A stretch of 64,000 nucleotides of DNA from Thermoproteus uzoniensis 768-20 (GTDB lineage Archaea; Thermoproteota; Thermoprotei; Thermoproteales; Thermoproteaceae): NCBI RefSeq assembly GCF_000193375.1, contig NC_015315.1:1744622-1808621 (forward strand), given 5' to 3'. The notes under the pieces were generated by a model. That model searched no databases, was not told where the DNA came from, and worked only from the letters and a program-made list of their open reading frames with translations. Positions 43,080-52,178 of the stretch are shown one piece after another. Made by a program: the position numbers and the translations under genes. Numbering within the stretch: position 1 is the first letter of the stretch; each line of letters opens with the position of its first letter.

Positions 43080-43860
43080 AGTATATCTCGAAGGAGAACT
43101 CGGCGGCCTCGCCCGGGCCCAATATCTTCAGCCCCATGCCGTTGTGGTAGGCATCGGGCGCCCCCGACATCGGCTCGACCGCGACTGCCCCCTCTACGCC
43201 CGTGTATACCTGTATATACGGCATATTCCGTCTGCGCATCTCGACTACGGAATACGGCGACTCGAGAATCACGGGATCGCCCTCGACGAGGAAACAGTCG
43301 TCGTAGTCGCCCTCCACCCCGAAACTGTGCGGGACGAGCTCGCCGGTGGGTATCTTGCCTACAGCAACACATCTAAGCGGGTTCTCCGCCCTCAATCTCC
43401 ACGGGCGCGACACGACGAAGTACGGATGTGCGCCCACGACCAGAGGCGCCCTCCTCCGGCCCGCGTTAACGATGCTTAACGAGACTGAGAGGGAGTTCTC
43501 GGACAGCTCGTAGCGGACTGCGCATGAGAGGGTCGAGGGGTAGCCCGGATGGGAGAGCTCCAGCTGGAATTCGGCAAAGTCGTCGCCGCGTTCAGCCAAG
43601 GCCCAGTCCATGGACATGGCCAGGCCGTGTATCGCGTGGCCCTCGGCGCTTTTGGGCAATTCGTAGAAGACCCCGTCCAGCTCGTAGACGCCGTCCTTGA
43701 CCCTGTTGGCGAAGGGTATGAGCAACGCCATACCGCCCCTCGTCTGGCTATCGACCGAGCCGGGAAGCACTATATCCCTACCGCCTTGTCTGAGCGAGGA
43801 CAGGTACGCGCCCCTCGCGTGGAGGACGGCCACGGTCTGGCCCGACCTGAGCGTTATCAC
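43060..43860 (-). CDS. Aldose 1-epimerase family protein
   Basis: Beta-sandwich mutarotase-like protein interconverting sugar anomers. Seen: LSSLRQGGRDIVLPGS early, GGMALLIPFANRVKDGVYELDGVFYELP (with the NRV motif) at about 45-72, HAIHGLAMSM with the catalytic-type His near 80, VVGAHPYFVVS near 148, and a C-terminal Glu in AAEFSFEIYFKAP. 266 aa is somewhat shorter than GalM, as in YeaD-like or archaeal members. The start is GTG 43860. It converges with alcohol dehydrogenase, overlapping by 20 nt. Confidence 0.8.
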   Translation of the reverse strand: MITLRSGQTVAVLHARGAYLSSLRQGGRDIVLPGSVDSQTRGGMALLIPFANRVKDGVYELDGVFYELPKSAEGHAIHGLAMSMDWALAERGDDFAEFQLELSHPGYPSTLSCAVRYELSENSLSVSLSIVNAGRRRAPLVVGAHPYFVVSRPWRLRAENPLRCVAVGKIPTGELVPHSFGVEGDYDDCFLVEGDPVILESPYSVVEMRRRNMPYIQVYTGVEGAVAVEPMSGAPDAYHNGMGLKILGPGEAAEFSFEIYFKAPRG

Positions 43861-43886
43861 AAAAATATAAGAGGGGATATATTTTC

Positions 43887-44285
43887 ATGCTCAAGAGGGA
43901 GCTCATAAGATTGCTGGAGGAGGACGCCGAGTTTAGAGACATTGCGAGGGCCAAGCTGGGCATCGCCGAGCTGGCGCAGACCCTCCAGAGGCTGGCGCAG
44001 GCCCTAGAAAACCTCGCGGCCGAGATAAGAGAACAGAACGTCTCGACGAGGGCGCTGGCCGAGGCTTGTCGGAGTAGCTCCTCGGATATAGCCGCGCTGA
44101 AGTCGTTGGCGGAGAGGGAAGTCGAGGCGATAGGGGCGCTCGCGCGGACCGTGGAGCAGATCGCCGAGAGGCTCGAGAAAAGGCAGACGGAGTCGACCGA
44201 CGCGCTCAGCGCGAGGATAGTCGAGGTGGCGGAGGCCGTGAGGAAGCTCGACGAGACGTTACGCAAGCTGGTCGCGGCGATTTAA
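43887..44285 (+). CDS. Hypothetical coiled-coil protein, 132 aa
   Basis: Entirely helical with heptad-like repeats (LAQTLQRLAQALENLAAEIREQ, LARTVEQIAERLEKRQTEST, VEVAEAVRKLDETLRKLV). Such short archaeal coiled-coil proteins often accompany DNA-modifying or toxin-antitoxin genes, but nothing here confirms that. AAATATAAG about 21 nt before the ATG supports the start. Its 3-prime end lies 9 bp from the end of the convergent 5S rRNA gene. Confidence 0.6.
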   Translation: MLKRELIRLLEEDAEFRDIARAKLGIAELAQTLQRLAQALENLAAEIREQNVSTRALAEACRSSSSDIAALKSLAEREVEAIGALARTVEQIAERLEKRQTESTDALSARIVEVAEAVRKLDETLRKLVAAI

Positions 44286-44293
44286 CGAAGAGG

Positions 44294-44427
44294 AAGCCCT
44301 CCTGCCAGCACGCCGGTTTCCCGGGCCCTCGCGGAGCCCAGTACTCCCGAGCGCGGCGCCGGCCTTAGCTTCCGGGATCTGGCGAGTCCGGGCGTAGCAC
44401 CGGCGCCTATGGCCGGCTCAGAGGGCA
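44294..44427 (-). rRNA. rrf: 5S ribosomal RNA
   Basis: On the minus strand the conserved 5S blocks appear in order: GGCCATAG, loop B with GCCCGGACTC, loop C CCCGGAAGCTAAG, loop E GGGAGTACTGGGC and the 3-prime GGGAAACC. The ends pair as helix I (GCCCTCTG with CAGGAGGGC, one bulge). GCTTAAAAAG at 44448-44457 is a TATA box about 25 nt upstream. Ends are good to a few bases. It is not linked to 16S/23S here, as usual for Crenarchaeota. Confidence 0.93.
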
Positions 44428-44566
44428 TCCGCTATACAAGCTTGGCTTTTTAAGCATTTTGCCGCCGAGAGAATACGCTGAATTTACGGCGCCATGGCCT
44501 CTTCCATGTATCGCGAGCGGGCGACCTAAACCCTCTAGCGTACTTTATTACAATATTGTTGTCTAT

Positions 44567-44977
44567 TTAAATGATTTTTGTTTCGTTTCTACTTAGACTT
44601 TCTTTAATTAATGTATATAATTCATCCCAGTGCTTATAGGCATTATCCTCGATAAAATACACATCGCCGTACCTCATGCCGAGCCTTTTAACTAAGCCGT
44701 TTTTCTCCAGCAAGCTTAGGTGATACTTAACGGTTTTATAGTCTATACCTAATTCTTTTGATATTTGATTTATATTAGTTGGCCTTTCTTTTAATAGCAT
44801 TAATATCTTAGATCTCATATAACCGCCTTTAGATTCTACGAGTAGCCATCTGATTCTGGCATACATAGGACACGTGTTGGCTAACCTATCGGTTGCGTCG
44901 TTGCTGCTAGAAGCGCCTACAGTTAGCAACATTAATAGGCGGAATATATCGGCGGTACTGCCTAAAGCCGTATGCAT
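44567..44977 (-). CDS. ArsR-like winged-helix regulator, 136 aa
   Basis: The central part is a winged helix: SKILMLLKERPTNINQISKELGIDYKTVKYHLSLLEKNGLVKRLGMRYGDVYFI (about residues 54-108). The N-terminal 45 residues are atypical for ArsR and contain one Cys. TTTTATAGC 25 nt before ATG 44977 lies on the end of the hyuB gene, so the regulator can be made separately from the operon it follows. It plausibly controls the MFS-hyuA-hyuB operon (inference). Confidence 0.7.
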   Translation of the reverse strand: MHTALGSTADIFRLLMLLTVGASSSNDATDRLANTCPMYARIRWLLVESKGGYMRSKILMLLKERPTNINQISKELGIDYKTVKYHLSLLEKNGLVKRLGMRYGDVYFIEDNAYKHWDELYTLIKESLSRNETKII

Positions 44978-44996
44978 GGGACAAAAGATATACCCG

Positions 44997-46547
44997 CTAT
45001 AAAATCTTCTCTCTTCCGTAGCCTCCCCCGCCCGGCGTCTCTATAACCACCTCGTCGCCCTCAGCGAGCTCGACCGTCTCGCTACCTATTGTCGCGGCCT
45101 CGCCGTTGCGTCTCCTCACAGTTATTCTGCCGGGCCGTCCAGGCTCCCCGCCCTCGAGCCCCCAAGGCCCTATCTCCAGCCTGCTGGCTATTATCGACAG
45201 AGTTGTCGGCGCGAGGACCTTAAAGGCCCTGATAATGCCGTCCCCGCCCGGATACCTCCCACGTCCTCCGCTACCCTCTCTGATCGTATACGCGGTGAAT
45301 CTGATGGGGTATTCCCGCTCAGCTATTTCTATGGGCGTGTTGAGGGTGTTGGTCATGTTCACGTGGACGCCCGACACGCCGGGACCGTTGGGCCTGCCGC
45401 CGGAGCCCCCGCCTATGGTCTCGTAGTAGGACCAATAACGGCCGCGCCACACGCCGCCCATCATGACGTTCATCATCGTGCCGGATCCCGCAGCGGGTAT
45501 TCTGCCGGGCAGGGCCTTGGAGAGCGCTAGAAATGTCACGTCGGCTATCCTCTGGCTAGTCTCGAGGTTGCCGGCCCCCACGGCGGCCGGCTTCACCGGG
45601 TTTACCAGAGAGCCTTCGGGCGCCTTGAGTTTTATAACGCTGTAGAACCCGTGGTTGGTCGGCAGATAGCCGCCTATGGCGGATCTCACGGCGAACGAGA
45701 CGGCTGAGAACGTGACGCCGAGCACCGCGTTGAGGGGCGCCTCGACTTGCCCCGCAGTTCCCTCGAAGTCTGCCACGACTCCCTCCCGCGAGATGTCCAG
45801 CGATATCCTTATGGGCAACCTCTCCCCCCTCCAGTCTAGGTAGTCCACTGCCTCGTATCTGCCCGCCGGCCATTTGCCTATCTCGCCCAGGGCGAGCCTC
45901 CTGCCGTACTCGACGGCCTCGCCCCACTGCCCGGAGATGTCCCCAAACTTCTCGAAGAGGTCTCTGACCCTCGCCGCGCCTACGCGGGACGCCGCCAATT
46001 GCGCCTCTAAGTCGCCGCGGGCGGCTGCCGGCGTCTTGAAATTCTCCAGGATGAAGCTCAAGGCCTCCTTGTTAAGCTCGCCGCGCCTCAGTATCTTGAC
46101 CGGCGGCACCACAACGCCCTCTTCGTATATCGTCTTGGCTCTGGGGTTTAGAGACGCCGGGAGCGGGCCGCCGACGTCCACGTAGTGGGCCTTAGAGGCC
46201 ACATAGGCCACGAGCCTTCCCCGCCAGTACACCGGGTACAGCACCATCACGTCGTTCAGGTGAGTCCCCGAGATGTAGGGGTCGTTGGTCAACACGGCGT
46301 CGCCCTCCTCGAGCTCGACGCCTTCTCTGGCCAAATAGCCCAGCAGATTGGCCACGCCTATGTGGAAGGAGCCCAGATGCACCGGTATATGCTCGGCCTG
46401 CGCCACTATACGTCCCTCCGAGTCGACGATCGCCACGCTGTGGTCCATGCGCTCCCTGATATTCGGCGAGAAGGCCGAGTTCCTCAGCGCGATGCCCGCC
46501 TCCTCGGCTATATACTCGGTAGCTCTATGGATCAGCTCCCACCTCAT
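44997..46547 (-). CDS. hyuB: Hydantoinase B/oxoprolinase family protein
   Basis: Second subunit of an ATP-dependent hydantoinase, oxoprolinase or acetone-carboxylase-like enzyme. Starts [42 protein letters not shown], the family N-terminus; continues with [54 protein letters not shown] and GGGGYG at the end. I start at ATG 46547 (516 aa) because it overlaps the hyuA stop as ATGA; the frame has an upstream TTG. The substrate could be a cyclic amide such as a hydantoin or 5-oxoproline. Confidence 0.88.
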   Translation of the reverse strand: MRWELIHRATEYIAEEAGIALRNSAFSPNIRERMDHSVAIVDSEGRIVAQAEHIPVHLGSFHIGVANLLGYLAREGVELEEGDAVLTNDPYISGTHLNDVMVLYPVYWRGRLVAYVASKAHYVDVGGPLPASLNPRAKTIYEEGVVVPPVKILRRGELNKEALSFILENFKTPAAARGDLEAQLAASRVGAARVRDLFEKFGDISGQWGEAVEYGRRLALGEIGKWPAGRYEAVDYLDWRGERLPIRISLDISREGVVADFEGTAGQVEAPLNAVLGVTFSAVSFAVRSAIGGYLPTNHGFYSVIKLKAPEGSLVNPVKPAAVGAGNLETSQRIADVTFLALSKALPGRIPAAGSGTMMNVMMGGVWRGRYWSYYETIGGGSGGRPNGPGVSGVHVNMTNTLNTPIEIAEREYPIRFTAYTIREGSGGRGRYPGGDGIIRAFKVLAPTTLSIIASRLEIGPWGLEGGEPGRPGRITVRRRNGEAATIGSETVELAEGDEVVIETPGGGGYGREKIL

Positions 46548-48490
46548 AGCCTCATCTCGAGCACGCCGTATTTCCTCACGGAGACCTCCCAACGCGGCGG
46601 CACGACGGTCGTGGAGTAGTCCTCGACGATTAGGGCGGGCCCCTTGATCTTGAAGCCCAGGGGCAGATCCTGTCTGCGGTACACCGCGGCGGCGATCCAG
46701 CCGTCGAAGTAGACCTCCCTCTCGAAGACCTTGGGCGAGCCGGAGGCGGGAGGATCGCCGAGGCGCGGCTTGGCCCTCCTCACAACGGCGAAGGCGCGTA
46801 TGGTCGTCACCTCGATCTCCCGATCCAGCTTGAACCCGTAGGTGGCCATGTGCTTCTCCTCGAACGCCCTCCTTATAGCCTCGGGGGAGGCGTCCGCCCC
46901 CACGGGCACGGTGAGCTCCCAGCCCTGTCCCCTATACCGCACGTCGGCATACCGCAGGTAGTAGTCAGGCTTGTATTGGGCCAGCCTCCCCTCCAGCTCC
47001 TCGAAGCCCTTCGCCACGTCTTTTGGATAGGCCATACGCGCCTCGAACTTGAAGTCTGCCATCAACATGCCGAGGGAGGTGAAGACGCCCGGCATAGGCG
47101 GGATCAACACGCGGCCTATCCCCATCTCCTCGGCCACCTCCGCCGCGTGTTGCGGCCCGGCGCCTCCGAAGGCCATGAGGACGAAGCGGGAGGGATCCAG
47201 CCCCCTTTCGACCGTCACGAGCCTTATGGCGCGGGCCATCTCGAGGTTGACCAGCTTGACGGCGGATCCGGCGACGTCCACGGGGTCGCCCAGCTTGGCG
47301 AAGGCCCTCTCGGCGGCTTCTCTGTCCAGCCTCATGCGGCCGCCCGCTATAGCCTCCGGTATCCTCCCCAGCACTAGGTTGGCGTCCGTTATGGTGGGCT
47401 CCACGCCGCCTCTTCCGTAGCTCACGGGGCCAGGGTCGGCGCCTGCGCTCAGCGGCCCGACCCTCAAGGCCCCGCCGGCGTCCCTCCAGACTATGGTCCC
47501 GCCCCCGGCGGAGACCTCCGCGAGATCCACGAAGGGGAACCTCACGGGGTAGCCGGAGCCCTTGACGACTCTGCCTCTGTGGCTTTCGCCGCCCACCTCG
47601 TACTCCGCAGTTATGGCGGGCTCGAAATCAACGACGGTCCCGGCCTTAGCCGTCGTGCCGCCCATGTCGAACGAGATGACCTGTCTCTCGTCCAACAGCT
47701 TGGCCAGCTCCGCAGCCGCTATGACCCCCGCGGCCGGCCCCGACTCGACCAGCTGGACAGGCCTCCTCGCCGCCTCGTCCACGGTCACCAAGCCGCCGGA
47801 GCTGGCCATGACGTACATCCTCCCGCCTCTCGACTCCACGTAGCTCTTCAACTTGCCCAGATACCTCCCGACGAGAGGCATCAAGGCCGCGTTGACCACG
47901 GCCGTGGAGAACCGCTCGTACTCTCTGGCCTCCCACGCCACCTCGTACGACGCCGTGACGTACTCGAAATGCTCCTTGAGGACCTTCGCCGTTGCCTCCT
48001 CGTTGGAGGGATTTGCGTACGAGTGGAGGAAGCCGACGGCAACGCTAACTGCGCCGGCCGACTTGGCCCTCCGGGCGAGCTCCTCGACCTCTCGGGGATC
48101 GACGGCCCTCTCCACAGTCCCGTCGGGCAGAGTCCTCTCGTCGACCTCGAAACGTAGCTCCCTAGACACTATCTGTCTGGGCTTCTGAAAGTACAAGTCG
48201 TAGAGCCTAGGCCTGTTCTGCCTCCCGATTTCTATCACATCGCGGAAGCCCTTCGTGGTGAAGAACGCCACCTTGGGTATCTCCAGCCCTACCTGCCCCA
48301 GAAGCGCGTTGGTGCCTATAGTCGACGCGTGGAGGACCTCGGAGAAGTCGAGGCCGGAAAGCCCCTCGATGACCGCCCTCTCCGGCTCCCTAGGCGTCGA
48401 GAGTATCTTGAGCGTCTTAATATTGCCGTCCCTATCAACGACCACGAAGTCTGTGAACGTCCCTCCTACGTCTACGCCGACGAGGCTCAT
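46544..48490 (-). CDS. hyuA: Hydantoinase A/oxoprolinase family protein
   Basis: First subunit, carrying the actin-like ATPase fold: [15 protein letters not shown] at residues 4-18, STIGTNALL near 56, [26 protein letters not shown] and [14 protein letters not shown] (phosphate 2-type loop) near 260, and [13 protein letters not shown] near 420. 648 aa is typical of HyuA. ATGA overlaps link it to the MFS gene upstream and hyuB downstream, so transporter and both subunits are made together. Confidence 0.9.
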   Translation of the reverse strand: MSLVGVDVGGTFTDFVVVDRDGNIKTLKILSTPREPERAVIEGLSGLDFSEVLHASTIGTNALLGQVGLEIPKVAFFTTKGFRDVIEIGRQNRPRLYDLYFQKPRQIVSRELRFEVDERTLPDGTVERAVDPREVEELARRAKSAGAVSVAVGFLHSYANPSNEEATAKVLKEHFEYVTASYEVAWEAREYERFSTAVVNAALMPLVGRYLGKLKSYVESRGGRMYVMASSGGLVTVDEAARRPVQLVESGPAAGVIAAAELAKLLDERQVISFDMGGTTAKAGTVVDFEPAITAEYEVGGESHRGRVVKGSGYPVRFPFVDLAEVSAGGGTIVWRDAGGALRVGPLSAGADPGPVSYGRGGVEPTITDANLVLGRIPEAIAGGRMRLDREAAERAFAKLGDPVDVAGSAVKLVNLEMARAIRLVTVERGLDPSRFVLMAFGGAGPQHAAEVAEEMGIGRVLIPPMPGVFTSLGMLMADFKFEARMAYPKDVAKGFEELEGRLAQYKPDYYLRYADVRYRGQGWELTVPVGADASPEAIRRAFEEKHMATYGFKLDREIEVTTIRAFAVVRRAKPRLGDPPASGSPKVFEREVYFDGWIAAAVYRRQDLPLGFKIKGPALIVEDYSTTVVPPRWEVSVRKYGVLEMRL

Positions 48491-49725
48491 CTCCGGGGCC
48501 TATACGCAACCACGCCGGCCAGCCCTATTACCGCCAGGAGGGCTAGGTAGGCCCCGGCCCAGAAACGGCCGTAGGGCAGAATGGCGGTCATGACATAGGG
48601 CGCGGTGCTCGCTATGACAGTATTGCCTATCTGGTAAGCTGAAGACACGCCGGTGTTTCTCTCGAGCGTTGGGAACAACTCGGCCAAGTATGCGGCCTCC
48701 GGCGTATAAACTATCCCGTGCGCTATGCCGGTCAGCGCAGCGAGGGCGGTCATAACGGCGGCGCTTGAGAGGCCTTGTTCTATCAATAACGCGGCTATTA
48801 TGAACATGACGAAGCCAACCGTTATAGGCACGACGTTGCCAAGACGTTCAGCTATGAACCCACTGACTACTATCCCTATTAGGTCGAGGACGGCGAATAG
48901 AATTATGACCGAGAACTTCTGGGCGGCCGTGACTAGGCCCAGGGCGTTAGCCACATTAGGCAGGAACGTGTTGCCGTAGTAAAACACCGCGCCAGCGGCG
49001 CCGGCCAGGAATATGCCCACTATGAGGGAGGCCCAGTGCTTCAAGAAGACTCCGCCGATGGGGTTCTCTATCCTGGTCGCCGAACGTCTAGCCTCAAGAT
49101 ACTCGAAGGTTTCTCCGAAGCTTATCCTGAATAAAAGCCCTATTACTACTATTATGATAGAGAGCAGGAACGCGATTCTCCAACCCCATGCAGAGGTTGC
49201 GGCAGTTCCCAGCACGGCGGTCAAGGCCAACATAACGCCGGCAGCTAGGAGGAGGCCGAGCGGCACGCCGCTCTGGACGAAGAGCATATAAAGGCGTTTC
49301 CTATTCACATTCTCGAATAGATAATTAACCGCGGAGCCCCACTCGCCTCCTAAGGCTAATCCTTGTAGCAATCTCAACACTACTACTGTGACTATGGCGG
49401 CGGCTCCCCACACAGAGTAAGGAGGCACGACGCCGATTAGGGCGGTGCCTAGGCCGGCCAGCGTCAAGGTCCAGAGCATGGCCTCCCTTCTGCCGTAGCG
49501 GTCGCCTATATATCCGAATAGCAACGCGCCGATAGGACGCGCGAAATAGCCCAAGGCAAATGTCAGAAAGACGTTGGCTAATTCCGTCAAGGGATTCTTC
49601 GACGGGAAGAAGGCAGCTCCCACATAGCTTGCAGCCACGACGAAGAGGAAGGCGTCATACCACTCGAGGAGAGTCCCGGCGGCGACGCCCGCCACCAACC
49701 CGGCGCCGACCTTAGGTTGGGCCAT
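48487..49725 (-). CDS. MFS transporter, metabolite:H+ symporter type
   Basis: Twelve-helix carrier of the MHS branch (relatives move proline/betaine, citrate or other acids): AGTLLEWYDAFLFVVAASYVGA near the N-terminus, GYIGDRYGRREAMLWTLTLAGLGTALIG as the loop 2-3 motif, LQGLALGGEWGSAV, and a large loop at residues 205-225. First gene of the hyu operon, so it may import the cyclic amide or related substrate. Divergent from the DUF998 gene; AT-rich elements at 49738-49758 serve both. Confidence 0.85.
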   Translation of the reverse strand: MAQPKVGAGLVAGVAAGTLLEWYDAFLFVVAASYVGAAFFPSKNPLTELANVFLTFALGYFARPIGALLFGYIGDRYGRREAMLWTLTLAGLGTALIGVVPPYSVWGAAAIVTVVVLRLLQGLALGGEWGSAVNYLFENVNRKRLYMLFVQSGVPLGLLLAAGVMLALTAVLGTAATSAWGWRIAFLLSIIIVVIGLLFRISFGETFEYLEARRSATRIENPIGGVFLKHWASLIVGIFLAGAAGAVFYYGNTFLPNVANALGLVTAAQKFSVIILFAVLDLIGIVVSGFIAERLGNVVPITVGFVMFIIAALLIEQGLSSAAVMTALAALTGIAHGIVYTPEAAYLAELFPTLERNTGVSSAYQIGNTVIASTAPYVMTAILPYGRFWAGAYLALLAVIGLAGVVAYRPRR

Positions 49726-49758
49726 GGACGGCCTAATTTATGGGTCTTATATTTATCT

Positions 49759-50334
49759 ATGGTAAAAAGTACATGGCAAGCCGGATCTCTGTGGATGATA
49801 TTAAAGTATATGGGGCTTGTAGCCTCCGCGGCCTTCTGGCTAACCGCACTGGCGTCTATATCCGTAAATCCCTGGTTCGATATTTCTAGGAACGCCTTCA
49901 GCGACTTGGGAGGCCCGAGGGCGGCCTATCCGTGGATCTACAACGACGGCCTGATCCTGGCCGCCGCCTTCCTAGGCCTCTTCTCCGTCCACGTGGTCTC
50001 GTCTTCGTCGAATAAGCTGGAGGCCGTCGGCGGCGCCTACCTATCGATCTCGGCCATCTTTCTCGCCCTCATAGGCATATACCACGAAGGAACTCGGCCG
50101 CACGTCTTCGTCTCCACCTGGTTCTTTATCCAGGCGTTTCTCGGCTTCTTGATATACGGGCTGGGCCGAGTCCTCGTCGAGAGGAGGCGGATTAGGCTGT
50201 CGTACGTGGCGATATTCTTTGCGGCCCTAGCAGGCGCCTTGATAGTGCCGTGGCCCTCGGCGGCGGCGTTGGAGGCGTACGAGATAGCGCTCCTTACAGC
50301 GGGCGCCGCTATATACGCCTTAGGCCAGAGCTAG
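49759..50334 (+). CDS. DUF998 family membrane protein
   Basis: About six hydrophobic helices with the DUF998 signature ISVNPWFDISRNAFSDLGGP and GIYHEGTRPHVFVSTWFF. Function unknown. Start uncertain: ATG 49759 is used here; ATG 49795 is also possible given the TATA-like TCTTATATTTATC at 49745-49757, and an upstream frame reaches 49717. A second DUF998 gene lies at 59618-60184. Confidence 0.65.
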   Translation: MVKSTWQAGSLWMILKYMGLVASAAFWLTALASISVNPWFDISRNAFSDLGGPRAAYPWIYNDGLILAAAFLGLFSVHVVSSSSNKLEAVGGAYLSISAIFLALIGIYHEGTRPHVFVSTWFFIQAFLGFLIYGLGRVLVERRRIRLSYVAIFFAALAGALIVPWPSAAALEAYEIALLTAGAAIYALGQS

Positions 50335-50450
50335 ATGCGGAGCCGTAGGGAACCGGAGCCGCGCTCACAGCGGGCTCCCCGGCCCTCTCGGCGGCCGATC
50401 CTGCCGTATAGCTGGGCCAAGCGTGAATAAAAAATTTCCGCCGACCAGTT
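50335..50450. other. Intergenic stretch without a gene
   Basis: GC-rich first half, AT-rich second half (AATAAAAAATTT near 50427). I see no gene or RNA here; it leads into the palindromic promoter at 50451-50516. Confidence 0.4.
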
Positions 50451-50516
50451 ACTTGTGCACAGAGCCGCGAAAAATCGCGGTTAACTACGCAAACTCCGTG
50501 CACAAGTTTTTATATG
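50451..50516 (+). promoter_or_regulatory. Nested palindromes overlapping the promoter of the NicO-like transporter gene
   Basis: Outer arms ACTTGTGCAC (50451-50460) and GTGCACAAGT (50498-50507) are perfect inverted repeats. Inside them CCGCGA-AAAA-TCGCGG (50465-50480) is a second perfect palindrome. The right outer arm runs into the TATA element AGTTTTTATATGG (50506-50516). With transcription starting near 50535, these lie upstream of the RNA and look like DNA operator sites whose occupancy would block TBP/TFB. Confidence 0.6.
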
Positions 50517-50534
50517 GAAGTCCGATACGTCTAC

Positions 50535-51440
50535 ATGAACTGGCTTCAATACGTGTTGAGCCCTCCCAGCGGGCTCCATCTGGGGGAGATCCTCCTGATT
50601 TCTTTTATACTGGGCGTCCTGCACGGCGCGACGCCCGACGAGCATACCTGGCCCATAACCTTCAGCTACGCCGTCGGCAAATACAGCACGCGCGGCGGCA
50701 TGAAAGCAGGATTTCTATTCTCGCTCGGCTTCACGGCGCAGAGGGCGCTCTTGACTACGCTGGGCTATTTAGGACTCGCCCAGATATATAACCAGTACAA
50801 CCTAGACGGCCCCGTCTACGTGGCGGTGGGGGTCGCCATGGCCGCCGCTGGCTTCTACGTCCTCAAGGGCAGATACATCCACCTCCCGATAGACGTCCTG
50901 CTGGGAGGCCGGCGGCACCACAGCGGCGAGGTGGGAGGAGTCCCCATGCACGAGCTCGAGGAGAGGGACGTCCCGTTGGGGATGACCGTCGTGCACGGCC
51001 TCATAGCCGGCTTCGGCTTCGGCGCGTACGCGAGCGTGATAACCTTCGTCTTGGCCCCCCAGACCGGCTCGATCGTCTACGCCCCGCTCCCGGGCCTCCT
51101 CTTCGGGCTTGGGACAATGGCCGTGCAGATAGCCTTCGGCGCATTTTTCGGCTCGATCATGCGGCTGAAGGGCCTCACCGAGGAGCAGATCAGGAGAGTA
51201 GCCAGACGGGTGGCCGGCTTCACGCTGTACTACGGCGGCCTCCTCTTCGTGGCGGCCGGCGTTCTGATAGCCGCATTGCCGGAGGTAGACGCGTGGGCTA
51301 TAGCGACCGGCAACCCCATCCCCAATCTGGACTCGATAAACATAGGCACGATACTGGTGCTCACCGTAGTCGGCATCTTGGGCATAGGCTCCATGTTGAG
51401 AGAAGTCAATAGGCTGGCGAGGGGCGGGCGCAGACCATAG
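50535..51440 (+). CDS. NicO/RcnA-like metal transporter (nickel or cobalt)
   Basis: The 301-aa membrane protein has about six to seven helices. The first carries LGVLHGATPDEHTWPITFSYAVG, similar to the His/Asp motif of nickel/cobalt transporters (HGxTPxH). A His-containing loop (GGRRHHSGEVGGVPMHELEE) follows, then a second motif VVHGLIAGFGFGAY. Direction and metal are inferred. ATG 50535 is chosen because the TATA element lies 26 nt upstream; ATG 50514 would sit on the TATA box. The palindromic promoter suggests metal-dependent control. Confidence 0.6.
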   Translation: MNWLQYVLSPPSGLHLGEILLISFILGVLHGATPDEHTWPITFSYAVGKYSTRGGMKAGFLFSLGFTAQRALLTTLGYLGLAQIYNQYNLDGPVYVAVGVAMAAAGFYVLKGRYIHLPIDVLLGGRRHHSGEVGGVPMHELEERDVPLGMTVVHGLIAGFGFGAYASVITFVLAPQTGSIVYAPLPGLLFGLGTMAVQIAFGAFFGSIMRLKGLTEEQIRRVARRVAGFTLYYGGLLFVAAGVLIAALPEVDAWAIATGNPIPNLDSINIGTILVLTVVGILGIGSMLREVNRLARGGRRP

Positions 51441-51612
51441 CACATCTCCCTCGCACTTCAAGACATCATACCCTTAAGGGCCAAAATACGGCGGAGCCCC
51501 GGCTGACTCTCTGTTCCACACAGGTACGTTGTCCCTCTATTCGTGCCCGCCGCGGCTAACACATCCCTGAAAATGCGAATATCGGCTTTATGCTACCTAC
51601 GGCACATCTCTT
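51441..51612. other. Intergenic stretch without a recognised gene
   Basis: About 170 bp with mixed composition. No reading frame, tRNA or C/D signature that I trust. It leads into the repeat-rich regulatory region at 51613-51696. Confidence 0.4.
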
Positions 51613-51696
51613 GACAGATAGCGACAGATTGTCGTGGGCGTCTGTAAATGGCATGTCAGGGGCAAAGTTTATATCTGTCTATGTATCTCTAGACAG
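51613..51696 (+). promoter_or_regulatory. Repeated GACAGAT elements and TATA box
   Basis: GACAGAT occurs at 51613 and 51623, exactly one helical turn apart. The inverted form ATCTGTC is at 51673-51679, and a shorter AGACAG at 51691. The TATA-like AAGTTTATATC (51664-51674) sits among them and predicts a start near 51695 on the plus strand, at the first base of the structured segment. Confidence 0.5.
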
Positions 51697-51767
51697 CCGG
51701 GCGGGCTCACCTCAATACCCTCTCTTCAGAGGTCCGCGAGCCAGTTCTCGATCATCGCCCGCCCGGC
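51696..51767 (+). ncRNA. Candidate structured RNA with a three-way junction
   Basis: The ends pair perfectly over 11 bp: GCCGGGCGGGC (51696-51706) with GCCCGCCCGGC (51757-51767). Inside are two hairpins, CCTCT-CTTC-AGAGG (51719-51732) and CGAG-CCAGTT-CTCG (51737-51750). A TATA box lies 22-30 nt upstream of the first base. It is not a tRNA and has no C/D boxes. The 3-prime part is antisense to the end of the decayed gene 51752-52118. Confidence 0.45.
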
Positions 51768-52118
51768 GATTTGACATCAACGCCAAGCCTTTCGACAAGC
51801 CCGGAGAACTCCCGCTATGTGAGGACCGGAATCCTCCCGGGAGAGTGCTCATATGAGATCTCGCCCAGATACTGGCCCGCCACGTTGGCCGCCGTCTTGA
51901 AGTGGATTTCCACGCTTGGCAGAGTCGCCTTCATGACGTCTTGCGGCGCGCCGAGGACGGCGATCAACAATGTCGCCTTTCTTGGCCTCGCCGTCTATGG
52001 CGTTTAGCTTAATGTAGGCCGCTCTGCCCCCACGTGTATATCCCTGCGATCCTGACGCGGGGGCGGTGATGCCGTACAGCAATCCCGGGGCGTCTTGGGA
52101 TTGAGGTTTGTCCGACAT
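51752..52118 (-). pseudogene. Decayed gene with a frameshift and an in-frame stop
   Basis: From ATG 52118 the frame reads SDKPQSQDAPGLLYGIT... to KLNAIDGEAKKGD. Just after it (around 51970) a one-base shift is needed to continue into a sensible protein, LLIAVLGAPQDVMKATLPSV then EIHFKTAANVAGQYLGEISY. A TAG follows at 51815-51817, after which the same frame continues (REFSGLVERLGVDVKSPGGR) to TGA 51752-51754. A promoter-like TTTATATATCC remains 22 nt upstream. Family not recognised. A programmed frameshift is possible but less likely given the extra stop. Confidence 0.6.
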
Positions 52119-52178
52119 CAAAATTAGCTGTAGGATATATAAATATCCGTTCATTTAAAATATTCGGAGTCGAGTAGA

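Noticed and set aside
46850-48200. Long plus-strand open frames opposite hyuA
   Set aside because: They are antisense shadows of a GC-rich real gene with full family motifs; no promoter or sensible protein.
51727-51776. Minus-strand C/D box sRNA (TTGATGT ... CGATGAT ... CTGA)
   Set aside because: Box C is not consensus and the C-prime to D spacing is too long; the plus-strand paired structure explains the bases better.
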